Assembly: GCF_014851395.1 (NCBI RefSeq)
Contig: NW_024043372.1
Location: forward strand, 9,623,490 to 9,687,489
DNA length: 64,000 nt
Direction: 5' to 3'
Source of the DNA: Micropterus salmoides
Lineage: Eukaryota > Chordata > Actinopteri > Centrarchiformes > Centrarchidae
The position numbers and the translations under genes were made by a program. Positions 22,710-34,500 of this stretch are shown in pieces; within the stretch, counting starts at the first letter, position 1, and each line of letters begins with the position of its first letter. Under the pieces are notes generated by a model. It saw nothing but the letters and a program-made list of their open reading frames with translations, was not told where the DNA came from and did not search any database.

Positions 22710-24400
22710 TTGCTGACCGGAAGCTTCCTGCTTGCCTAAACATCATGAATGACTTAAGGGGCCCCCTACCCGGCTGGGGCCCTGGGTCGGCCGCACCCAC
22801 GCCACTCCGCTACCTCCGCTTATGCAGTCAATGATGATATGAGCATGCATTCCTGGCTGCCTTTTTGAAGATAAGAGTACAGCTGCAAGTGGGAGTAGGA
22901 CAGTGTAGCATCATCATGGGTGTAAAAAATGTAAACTGTGCAGGAGAAAGTGAACGTGATGAGCATTTGTTGCCAGGAAAAACAGTTCCAGTGTATTCAG
23001 ATTCAGTGTTGGAAAGTCCCTGAAGCTCTCCTGCATTAACCCCCTGATTATATGAAATGTAACAGATAATATTGAGTGATTGGAGTGTTAAGTGTTTTAT
23101 TTAGAGTAACTATGTGACCAGAAAATGCAATCTCCCTTTTAGATGAGCTAGTCGTAGAAAGAGGTGGAGACCATGAGAAGATGCCCGCCTAGAATAGGAG
23201 GAAACTGAGGACTATATTAAACAGGCTCCTCCTCAGTACATCCTGCTAAAAGATGGACTCTGGTTTTTGTCTTGCAATGATGAATGACAGGATCACTGTA
23301 ATCTGATCACTGAGTAAAGGTATTGACTACTAATGATCTTTTGATGTAAGGTTTTAATTACTGATTTTAAGGTTTTAACTTTTAAGACTACTATATTCTG
23401 TGTGAACTTTGAATGAACTTATAACCTTTCAATGTCTCTCCATGAGCAGAGAAGTTGTTCAGGCAGAACATGCAAAACGTAGCTTCGCCTGACTGTGAAC
23501 ATGCAAATAGACCTACAATGCTAAGCAAAACTTAGCTAGCGGACGGGAGGTACTGTCGGCTGCAAGGGAGATAAGGGGTAATGTGAATTTAAGGGTGCTT
23601 TCACACTTGTAGTTCGATTCATTTGGTGCGGACCAAGTGGGGGGAAAAAAAGATACTGTTGCATTTTAGTTCAAACTCCGGTGACTGACAGAAGTTTGTG
23701 CAGCACTTTAATGCTTTTGATCTGTATAGCAAAGAACTCACAAAGTGATAATTTATTATAAGCATGATTAGTAATGCTAGACAGCAGATCGACCGCATAG
23801 CCTATTATGAATAATAACATAAAAACAGGACATGTCCAGTAATAATTTGGGGTTTATTCGCCTATAGTATACTGTGGTATCGCTGTCACACGTTTTATGA
23901 CTTATACAGATCAATTATAAGATCGCTGAATGCATTTCGCAGTCAGACGATGGATGGATGGAAATATGGTGGGGTCTAAGATGAATATAAGGAGACGTTC
24001 GCTGACCACCAGATCAGTTCCATCCTGAGACCTGCAGGGATGTTTCTCGAGTTTACTTGTCCTAAATTGGAATAAACTGTTTTGCACAGTCTCTTGATCG
24101 TCTCCAGAGAAGTTTTTGACAACAAAGTTATTGACTATAGAAGAAAGTATTTTTAACTGAGGGTTAATAAGTTGGTGAGTGTAGGGACAGGCCTTCAACT
24201 GGCCCAGCCTGGCCTTATCTCTGACCCAACATTAGCCACAAGTTTATTTTAGGCATAAGCGTTTGTTTGATAGCTTTTCTGCCCATTAGTGGTATAAAAT
24301 CCCTTAATGCTGCATGTGAATATAAATGTCTGTGTAAAGTCTAAAGCCAAGGTCTTTGTCTCTTAGCTTTTCTCAATCAGCCTGATGGATATCACTGGTA
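22710..24400. other. intergenic, no gene seen
   Basis: Mostly unassigned. At about 23596-23645, GGTGCTTTCACACTTGTAGT then TTTGGTGCGGACCAA resembles the end of the hAT element at 50630, suggesting a solo terminal fragment. Confidence 0.5.
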
Positions 24401-25052
24401 TTAATACAAGCATAAAGTAACTGTGGCCAACCTACTTCCTGATCCTCTTTTAGCTTCCAGTTTGGGGTCTCCACTTTCTGGCGCTTTACCAGCCAAGAGC
24501 TGGATTCCGCCATGCGCAGCTGCGTCGCGTTCTGGCTGTAACACAGTTTTGTTTCGCATTCTATGCAGCCTCATATCCCACTGGAGCGTTCTGCCTGCTC
24601 AGCATTGTTGAATTTTTCCTTTTTGTGCTTGTATTGCGTGACTCAGATTTGTACCGTACTCTGCACAGCTTCATACCCCACAGTGTTTTAATTGATTGTT
24701 GTTGATATACAGTCAGGAGTCTGCACAGGGTGTTTTTTGGTAGTTTACCAGTGGGTTTATCAGAGCTAATCTGATGAATACAGCTGCTGCTAGAAACAGA
24801 AAGACTGATCCAAACAGTAAATGTAAAACAAGGAGCTAATGCTGCATGTTAGCTACCACGTTGTTTTTGTTTTGAAAGGCTAACGAATTACATCTGCACT
24901 ATTGTGTTCACTGTCGCTTTACCTGGTCCCTGCTTTTAAAATATTCACTGTGTCGTGGCATGTAATGTAAGGTGTAAAGTGTATGTGTGGGAAACACTGA
25001 CTCAACCGTTGTTTTTTTACAAGCCAGGTCTTCACAGGCTCTGTGTTTCCCT

Positions 25053-25270
25053 CCATGTTGTTAGAGACTTTGTGAGTAGACGGCTGCTTGCAGAAGCACA
25101 AGGAGGGGCGGGGCTTCGCGGTGAGGGGGAGAGAGAGGAGCAAACGCTGGCAGGACTTTACGAAACATATTAATTAACTCAACATCAAACTATATTGGTA
25201 TAAACGGTATTGTCTAATTTTATCTCTTTTTGAAATCATATCGTATGTACTTTATACCCAGCCCTACCAG
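25053..25270 (-). repeat. repeat copy B, inverted relative to 6701-6838
   Basis: The reverse complement matches 6701-6838 over about 135 nt. The right part ends CCCAGCCCTA (about 25256-25266), a hAT-like terminus, so this may be the end of a hAT element just beyond the stab1 3' end. Confidence 0.7.
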
Positions 25271-25372
25271 AAACATCTTCACATTACAGTGAATCATTTG
25301 AAACATTGATAATAAAAAACATTGATTTGGTTTTCCTCCCAGAGAGAACCTGGATTAAGTAAACGGACAACT

Positions 25373-25378
25373 TTTATT
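25373..25378 (-). promoter_or_regulatory. candidate poly(A) signal of stab1
   Basis: AATAAA on the minus strand lies about 98 nt after the stab1 stop codon. It would give a very short 3' UTR of roughly 110-130 nt. It is the first canonical hexamer I noticed downstream; later ones could also be used. Confidence 0.45.
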
Positions 25379-25475
25379 TCTTATTTGGATACAGATAAAC
25401 TGAGTAAAAAGCTGAACCATGATAAGCCAAAAGGTTATTGTGGTTTGTAAACTGATAGCTCCAGTTTTAGTGGTT

Positions 25476-25544
25476 CTACTGGTCCAGGTCCAGAATCTGT
25501 GGCGGTTCTTCAGGTTCTGCTGGCTCCATCCCCTGACCGGCATC
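25476..25544 (-). CDS. stab1: stab1 visible exon 19: last exon and stop
   Basis: This exon follows acceptor CTCCTTACAG and encodes DAGQGMEPAEPEEPPQI then LDLDQ and TAG (25476-25478). The tail is acidic and proline-rich and ends in ILDLDQ, close to a clathrin box. I do not see the DDSLL-type acidic dileucine that I recall from mammalian stabilin-1. Confidence 0.92.
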   Translation of the reverse strand, partial: DAGQGMEPAEPEEPPQILDLDQ

Positions 25545-28500
25545 CTGTAAGGAGGAGAGAATGTGATCAAACCAGAAAACCAACAACAAAAGTGTGTGCA
25601 GGGCTGTCAACATACTTCTGGTCATAAAGTGAATATTTATGGCTGTTTCCAGAGCCACCCCCTCAGGGTGTTCAAGGATTGTAATGGGGAGGATAAAGCA
25701 AAAAGAGAAAAAGCATCATGTACAGAATTAAAGGGAAATATGATGCTGTAATAATTTCAACTGTCATACCGGACAGGAAGAAATTAAAGAGGAACAAAAT
25801 TTACAGTTTTATGTAAAAATGTATTCCAATGTTTATCTGAAGCTAAAAGACAGACAGTTCTTTGTTGAGCAGCGGAGGAGGGACAGCAACAATAGAAGCA
25901 TCTCTCTTTTTGTTTCTGACGCTTTCATTTTAGTGGACAAGGTGAAAGCTGAAACTGAGAATCTGCTACCTGGATCTTTTGAACAGTGCTCTTTGCTCAT
26001 GATAAGTAGCTTAGCAAATCTGTGCACTTTGCCAACCTCTCTGTCTGAAGAGTTACTCACTGGTGCCCAAATAATGTTTCACATTCTGACACTCTGCTGC
26101 ATATGCAAGAGTAAATTAAAGTGCTGTCATAAAGGAAGAGGGCAGTACTGCATCAATAGCCATGATGAAGAAAGGATCCCATTTCGAAAGGCCTTGATTC
26201 CAATTCTTAGGATCAGCTCTGCACATATCTACTAGTAATAACTACTAATAACATGAGAATGTGAACAAATGGATGCGTCTTTTCCAAAGTTCACTCAACC
26301 TATTTTGAGTGCGAGCATTTCACACTCATACGCCCTTAAAAATAGTCCGTGCGAACAGACTCTAATCTTCTACCACACCGGCCCGCCCAATACCAGTCAT
26401 TCAAAACATAGTTGGACTGAGCTCTGTGGCCGCTCGAACAACTCCGTTACTCAAAAACAAGAGCAAGATGTGCCGCCTGCAGCTGAATCAGTAAGACAGA
26501 AGACAGCAGGGAAAATATAAACAGCATTTGGTTAACGTTAGCTGGCTATTTGGCTACATCTGTGCCTTTTTTCTTTTATTGAAACACTTTTAATAAAGCC
26601 GATGCGCTCGTCAATGTTACTTGGCAACAGATCAATCACAGCCTGAATGGAGTGGGACATTTAAAAAAAAAAAGTTTGACGTGCTACAGCAAACTTGAAC
26701 TTCCAAATGTTGAACTCATAGTTCTGCATAAATAGTTATTATTATTATTATTATTATCGACAAGTGTGTAGCCTACTTAAAATTAAAGAGACTAACCACC
26801 ATGTAGAGCATTTGTCTTGCACAAAGTTAATGAATAAAAATAGATTTAGCCAGAGGCAGGATGCCAGTGTGCCAGTATGTGCATCTTCTAGCTGCCTCCC
26901 CTTGAGAGCAACATGTTCACCTCTTTCTATTTTACATCTGTTTTACTAAAGTTATTGTTATAAAAACTTACACAACCCTTTTAACAGTGTGTTTTAGACT
27001 TAAACGGTTACAGATCAAAGTGGCGTGGCAATCAAAATTATGCTGAAAAGGTCTTAAAAGATATTGAATTTTACTTCAGGAATCCTGTGTATATACTCTG
27101 CTGTCCATACTTGATCCTCAGTGGTTTTTTTATTTTAAGAAACGGTGAGTAGCTCAGACTCTACTGCTAGAGTTTAAATATTCAGTCAGACTCTGGTTGG
27201 TCGACTCACCCCAAATGGCTCGGAGAAGACTCTGGAGCCGCTGTACAGAGGGTTCGGGATGGACACCAGGGTGGGCTTCGACCTGCCGCCTGCAGCACCG
27301 TCCCCGTCCTCATTCTGTCAGAGGAAACAACGGGAATGACTGTCAGCTGTTACCAAGGTGAAGGTAAACTACCTGAATCACATTTGAGATATTAACAGAT
27401 GTCATTTATATCACACACAAACTCTCAGGCTTCACTGAACCAAAGAGTTTAAGAAAAATAATGTTATTAGGGCTGCAGCTAACGATGATTTTAGTATTTG
27501 AAGCTTCGATTATTTCGACGAGTCATCAATGTGGCGTTTAAGAAGTACATTTGTTTGCCGGCGGCGGCACCCCCATCAGTATTATTATAAAGATAAGTTA
27601 TAAAGACAAAGAATATGGGTTAAAGGATGGATTAGCACACGCAGGTAGCAGGGATTGTCTGAGCTACAGAGAGAGCTGGAGGGGAATAAAAAGGTGCAGC
27701 TCCCCAACACCCGGTTAACTCTAACTGAGGTTACAACTCATGGCCCAAAAAGGAGAAAAACAAACGCACATGTGGACATTCTCAGCTGAGGTCTGCGGCT
27801 TACTTTGGCTAGCCTTCAACTCGACAATCAATCATGATTTCAGTTAAATGCTAAAGTTGCTGTTATCTTGTCTGTGGTCCGCTGGCAGAACACCGGGTGC
27901 TTTCTGGTCAGGTGCCGTCGTGCGTGCTGAGGCGACATAAGTTTCGTTTTACAGTGGACAGACGGTAACATTAGTTGTTTTCTTTAGCTTGAAATAATCC
28001 CATACTTCTTGTATGTCCCTTGCTATTTTAATCGATGAATCGTTTCAGCCCTAAATGTTCTACAGATTTTCGTCAACCCCCCTGTTCTCTGCATTTAATG
28101 TGTCCTAACCAAGCGAGAAGCTTCCCGTCTGAGACATGAATCCAATGCGAAGTCCCTTAAACCTGCATTCTATTGAACGACCAGCAGGGGGCAACTCTGG
28201 TTGCAAAAAGAAGTCCAGTTACATTAGAAAAAATGCCAAAATGACCCTGCTTCTCACCTGAATAATTAGCTCAGTAAACACTTTTCTGAAGAGTTTATGG
28301 TCTCAATCACTAGTCTGAGGTCTTCTTTAATACAACATGATGCTCATTTAGTAAATTATGGTCCCATTTAGAGGAAAATAGACCAGAAAGCAGAGTATGC
28401 TTCAAGGCAGGATTATCGTTACCATGGCGACCTGTCAATCAGGCTAGAGTGACTCCTACCCACGGCACTGTGTAAATTTAACCAGCGATGTTGAAAAGAG

Positions 28501-31500
28501 TTGAGTTCACTTTCTCTGGTGAGTAAGCCTGTTTTGCATTAGAAAAAATAATCATCCGGTTAAAATCACGGGTGGTGATGGAACAGTGGATAAGACACAT
28601 GCCTTTGGTGTGAGAGACCCAGGTTCGAATCCACTGTGAGACACCAAGGTGTCCCTGAGCAAGACACTTAATCTCCAGAGACGTGTGACCTGACATGTAT
28701 AGCAATTGTAAGTTGCTTTGGATAAAAGCATCAGCTAACTGAATAAATGTAAAATGACAGTTTGAACATGAATTAAAGATGCACGTCTTGTGCCGTTGGC
28801 GGCGCTGGCTGGGTCAAGATGACTACGTCAACTTCTTTTCTACAGTCTATGGTCGTAACAATGGAGGGTCCTGATCTGATGGGCAGGAATTTTCTACGAT
28901 TGACATTTGTAAGGTACCTAATGAAACATCATGCAGTGATTAAGCTTCTGATATGTGAAAGAAGTGAGTTACCAATTAAGCACTGATTTGCTGGTATGCA
29001 GGTTTTGAGTCACACTATCCCGATTGACCTAAAGCATACCCTGCTTTATCTTCTATCCTCTAAATGAAACCATAATTTACTAAATGAACATCATGCTGTG
29101 TTGAAGAAGACTTGAAACTAATGATTGAGACCATAAACTCCTGAGGAAAGTGTTTACTGAGGTAATAAATCATGTGGGGGAAAAAAAAAGGTAATTTATT
29201 ATTTCTAATGGATTTGTATGTACATGCCTACCATATAGTGTATATATATAATTATAAATATGGAAGACATGCAATTCAAAATCTAATTTCCAGCAACTTT
29301 AATGCATCAAGTCATTAAAAATGGTGTTGAAAAACATGTCATGTAACTAAGACAACTAGAGACCACTAAATTTGGTCCAGTTTTAACCTGCAAGGTAAAT
29401 GAGTGCTTACTGGAACAATATCCGCTCACACCAGTTCTGTGTGTGTGTGTGTGTGTGTGTGTGTCTCACTCTGAAGTAGTGGAACCGGAAGGCGTCTGTC
29501 TTGGTTTTGAACACGTAGTAGCCGAGTGCAGCCAACACACACACCAGCAACACAGACACCAAGATGGCCGAAACTGTGCCACTTGAGTGGGTGTGGCCAC
29601 GGGATGCATCATGGGAGCTCTGGAGACGGGTATGACAAACACAAACAAGAATTTATACATGATAACATCACATTAAACCTGTTAATCCTCACCACTGGAT
29701 GTACCTCACACACACACACGCTAGGGAAACATGACTCCGTGCCGGGTCGTCACCACCAGCTTTATTTTTAATTCAACCAATTAAAATGAATAATTAATGT
29801 TAACCATCCAATCAGAAGACAAACAGGACTGATCCTCCTGATCCTGGTCACACGTTTATGACCGACTCTGGCAGCCATTTTGTTTTTCATCACAGGAGGA
29901 AGAACTTGTATGTTTACAGGTTATGCAGAAAGTCCACTAAGTTTGGCTGCGCCACGGTTTTGTTCAGTCCTCTGCCTAGCGTCAAATTCCACTGGAAGCA
30001 TCTCAGACTCGTTTCAGGCGCGGAGCACGTTGTTGGCTTGTTGTGAATTTGTCCTTTTTGTGGTTCTACTACCTTCACAGCTCTCTGCTACCTGGTTGTC
30101 TGCACGTGTGCATATCCCACAGGGAGCATTTCAGAATCAGAGCGTTTTGCCTGCCTGACTTTTCTAACATGTTTAGATTTTGTTAATTTGATTATTAGTG
30201 CTTGCTTTTTGTGCTTCTACTATGATTAATTAGGCTACGTGATTAAATTGGTTCATATGACTGTATTGTTTATTTACGATCGGGAGTTTGCACATGCAGT
30301 TTTATTTTGAAAATTGACCGGATTCTCTCTGCCGTTCTGTGTATGACTTCTTGCCCGTTTCGATCTGCTCTGTTCTGCTTGATGCGTCTTCCGTTAAAAA
30401 TAGACTCACTACGTAGTCTCTGCGGAGCGGAGAGCCGCTTCAGGGAAGCACTGCGGGCCCTGTCTGGTGGACAAAAAATGATTGGAATGGCCGCAATGTG
30501 CTCCAGCAGCAGTAACATGACGCAGGCGGACTCAGTGTGACGTTCGATGTTTAAGTTCTCAATTTACACAAACATTTGAGTTTGTTACTTTACCAGAAAT
30601 ACAAATGTGCTTTTGCTAAGAAATCATAAATGTATATCTCCTTGGTGTTTGTTTTGACACGTGTACTTATTTTTACTAAAAGAAGACAATTTATTTTTTC
30701 CATTAGTGTTCCTCAGTGGTAAATTGTCTCTAGCTGTGGAAATCAAGTTCTTACAGATCTTGCTTGGTGTGCCTTTTCTCTTTATGCTTGCTCACACACA
30801 CACCCCCCCACCCCCACCCCCACCCACCCCGGGACCCACAGCTGCAGCCTAAACTCCAGCTGTGCTCTACACCATTTTGGTGAGGACAGAAACAGTGTAT
30901 CTGCCATGTTAGGGGGCTGGGTTTGCCTGCCATTTTGTATCATTGTGTGACAAGCCACCTAGGTGCTCACATCCGCCATTTTCCTCGATCTTGTCTCTCT
31001 CACACACACATTCGCTGATTGTTGTATGTTTTTATTTTTGCTTAGAATAGATGATAGTGATTTACTGGCTGAAGTTGTTGATCATTGATCTTGTATTTTT
31101 AAAGAGCAGTTGGCTGTGGTTATTTGTGTATTGTGTAGTAATAACAGCTGGTTTTGACAGTCAGAGCTGGGATTCACGTTTCATTGTGTAAAATAGTATT
31201 TAATTAAAGCTGCAAGCAGCGTTGGGCAGGCCCTCGCACGTGTAACGCGTCAAGGCGTGAGGCGGCCGCGTTGCATATTCTGGAGCTCTGCCGGTGCTGC
31301 TGTGAATTTGCTACGCGCTTCGGACGCTGCACGAAGGTGTTATACGTCACTTCCTGTGTCCCCTTTGTGGCGCTACATAGTACTTGGCGCTATGAATATA
31401 AATGAATATTGGTGTGTACATGTGTTTGGGGTGGGACAGTAATCAAGCACGTAAAGTTTTGTTCAGATGTGAAAATATACGCTGAAGTTACAACAACTTC

Positions 31501-34500
31501 CTGTGTCATGGCGAAGAGTTGATCTTTGACGCCACACCACAGACACGCCCATTGATGAATACTCACAGATAGCACAACTTTTCATCGTCAATGCCTTTAG
31601 AAGGTACAACAGAAATTTGAAATCGATCCGACTAAATCCCTAGGAGTTTGTTAAAGTACGGAGTGTATAAATCATCCAAAAATATCTGTAAAATTCAAAA
31701 TGGCCAACGTCCTGTTGAGGATATGGATTCTTGAGGCTTTTTTGTGCGTTGTGATATGATACATGTCCCCAGAAAATTTCGTGCATGTAGGTTGAACGTG
31801 GACGAGGGGCTAATTTTTTCAAATTTTCTAGGTGGCACTATGGAGTCATTTTGCCACGCCCATGCGCGAAACCCACAAAATACGACATTTTTCACCACTT
31901 CTGACATGTGCAAAATTTGGTGAGTTTGAGTATGTTTAGGCCCCCAACATTGAGCTTACTTTGCAGAAAAAATAAAAAATAAATAATCTCTTCAATTTCA
32001 CGGTTCGTGCTCGGGCCCTAATTATTGGCATTAATAGGTGAGCAAAACCCCCTTTAAGACTATTTTTACGTGTAGGGTAGTGCACCATGTTCATTAACCT
32101 TTTATAAATAAGTTGTAATATGAATAACCTTATTAATATTTCTAAATTATATCTGATATTGTGCTAATTCCCAATTCTGCCCCTAACCAACACAGCTTTT
32201 AATGTGAGATTTAATGTATAAGAAATCATAATCTAAAGTCGGATCTTTCATAGGTTAGGTCAGTGTTTTAATCAGCTTTTAAACTGGCTTAATGAAATAA
32301 ACCTCCCTGGTGTCATCAGGCTCCTTTTTAACAAAAAAACTCTGGGAATTTTGAGTTATTTGAATGTTTTCACACTGACCTGGTGTTTTTGTGACACTGG
32401 AGTCTTCTGACATTGTTGTTGTTGTTGTTTTTCTGACTCAAGGCTGCGTGCGGGTTTAGACTGCAGTAAACGGTCGGTGGTTTTGCGAGTGTTGTTGAGA
32501 ACTCTGTGACCTTGTGTAGATGTGTGATAACCTGAGGACGCTCATAGGAGACCATAAAACAGCAGCACTCGGCCTGTTTGTTGTTAATCCTCCAGGCTCC
32601 ACGCCTGCTCTACTCTGACACTTGGGAATATGCTCAAAATACTAATAAATATCTTTAATAAAGATTCAGGAGATATTTGGAAATTGTTTGTCCTGCAGTT
32701 AATTCTTCCACCCTCATCTTTCTGTAGCCTGTAGACACATTTATATTAATTTAATACCAAAAAGCTCAGTAAAGCGCAGTCTGGGTCGGAACATTTTTAC
32801 ATAATATGTTTCCAAATAATAAAAATTTGTCTTTAAATAACAAAATTTTGCTCTCAAATTATTTAACCTGACCCCCTCTATTTTGTACATCCATAAGCAT
32901 GGAGTTTCTACTTTGAAGTAGAGTTTGGATCAATTGCATTTAATGTGTTTTTCTATAAAACGGATTTCAGGGAAAATATGTTTAAAGAGTAACCAAAAAA
33001 CCTTTAACATTTATTACTCGTCACTCAGAATAAATTCAAGTAATAATTTATAGTTACTTATCAAATATGCCATGTACTTTTCCACAGTTTAAACAGTGTG
33101 TTTACACTGTCACATTACAGCAGGACACCACCACGATATAATGTGACTGCTTCACTGTAATAATGTGGTCAAACTAAACGGTTGATTAAATGTGTTTCAT
33201 TACAGTGTAGTTTCAGGCTGCTGACGTTTTCATCAGCTACTTCATCCAAATACTGAGACGTGTTCAGACAGAACACGGATGCGATTGGATCCAAAGCAAA
33301 CGCAAAGAGGCAACTCACAAATTTTGTAGGCGAGGAAATTAAAGATTAAAACTTCACTGTTAAAACTCAAAACCTTAAGATTCAAATAAACAGACTCTGT
33401 CCACAGTCAGTCTGTGGAGGGGAGGATGAATGAACGGTCATTTGGGGGAATAGAATAATTGTTATTTCGCCAGAGGCTTCGGATTAATCTGTTATGATCT
33501 AGTCTTCGTCATCTTTTGTGTCCCACATCATGAATATTGATCAGAGTTGTGATGTTATCAGGGTGGAAATTTGGCTGATTGAATCTTCATTTTCTGAAAA
33601 CTGTGCCAAGAAACTAAATGCAGCCATCTGCTCCCTGCCCACAACCGTAGCTGTTTCCTGGCAACAACAGACACAATGCTCTATTAGGAAGCAGACCGGA
33701 GAGGGATGGACGCCATGGTGCCTCCTGGTGGCTGCGGCCAAAACTGCAGCAGGGTTCCATACACATTTTCACGTAATTGTTAGCGAGCTTAGGACGTAAA
33801 AATAACTGTTTGATGAATTAGGTTTGTTTACCCCGATAAAAATTTCTGTAATAATCTCAAAGACTTTCAAATCTGTCATCAAATAAGGTAACACAATGAC
33901 ACAATGGTGATCGAGCCTGATGAATTGCAATATTTATATATTTGCAGTATTATAAACTGAGTTTTGTTAGTGACATTACGAACATCTCCTACTGCTGCAG
34001 CTTCACACTGAAAGCATTTAACTTTTCAAAAACACCAGGTGACTTTTATGAAGTAGTCACAGGAAATGAAAGGCACCAAATCAAACATCACGACCACACG
34101 ATCAGAGCGACGCTGACAAAGCTAAGGTTTGGCTGTAACATCACAGGTCAGCTGGGGATGTTACAGTGGAAACAAATAAACTGAATAAAGCAGCTGATCA
34201 AGTGGAAAACTACATGAAAAGCGGAATAAATATTCCCATTACACTGCTACGTATCAGTGAAGTCCAAGAATAGTAAGTATATTTCCAACTTTCCATCTGC
34301 ATGTTTTTACATGTTGAATTTAAAACCCTGAATGGAAACACTGTAAATGTACAAATATTTTTGACATCACAAAAACGAGGTGGAGAAAATTGGAATATTG
34401 ATGAAGCGAAAGCATGCCAAAGGCATTCAAAACAGATTTTATTTTTATATCCTGCACAAATACTGGAAGTTATTTTGAACATTTCAAATTAACATTTGAA

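Noticed and set aside
28570..28640. tRNA gene
   Set aside because: The B box is good but the cloverleaf is not complete, and the sequence continues into a SINE body and tail shared with 4505-4680.
29858..30158. Overlapping plus-strand frames of 62 and 92 codons
   Set aside because: They coincide with the dispersed repeat related to 4736-5070 and lie in a stab1 intron in the opposite orientation.
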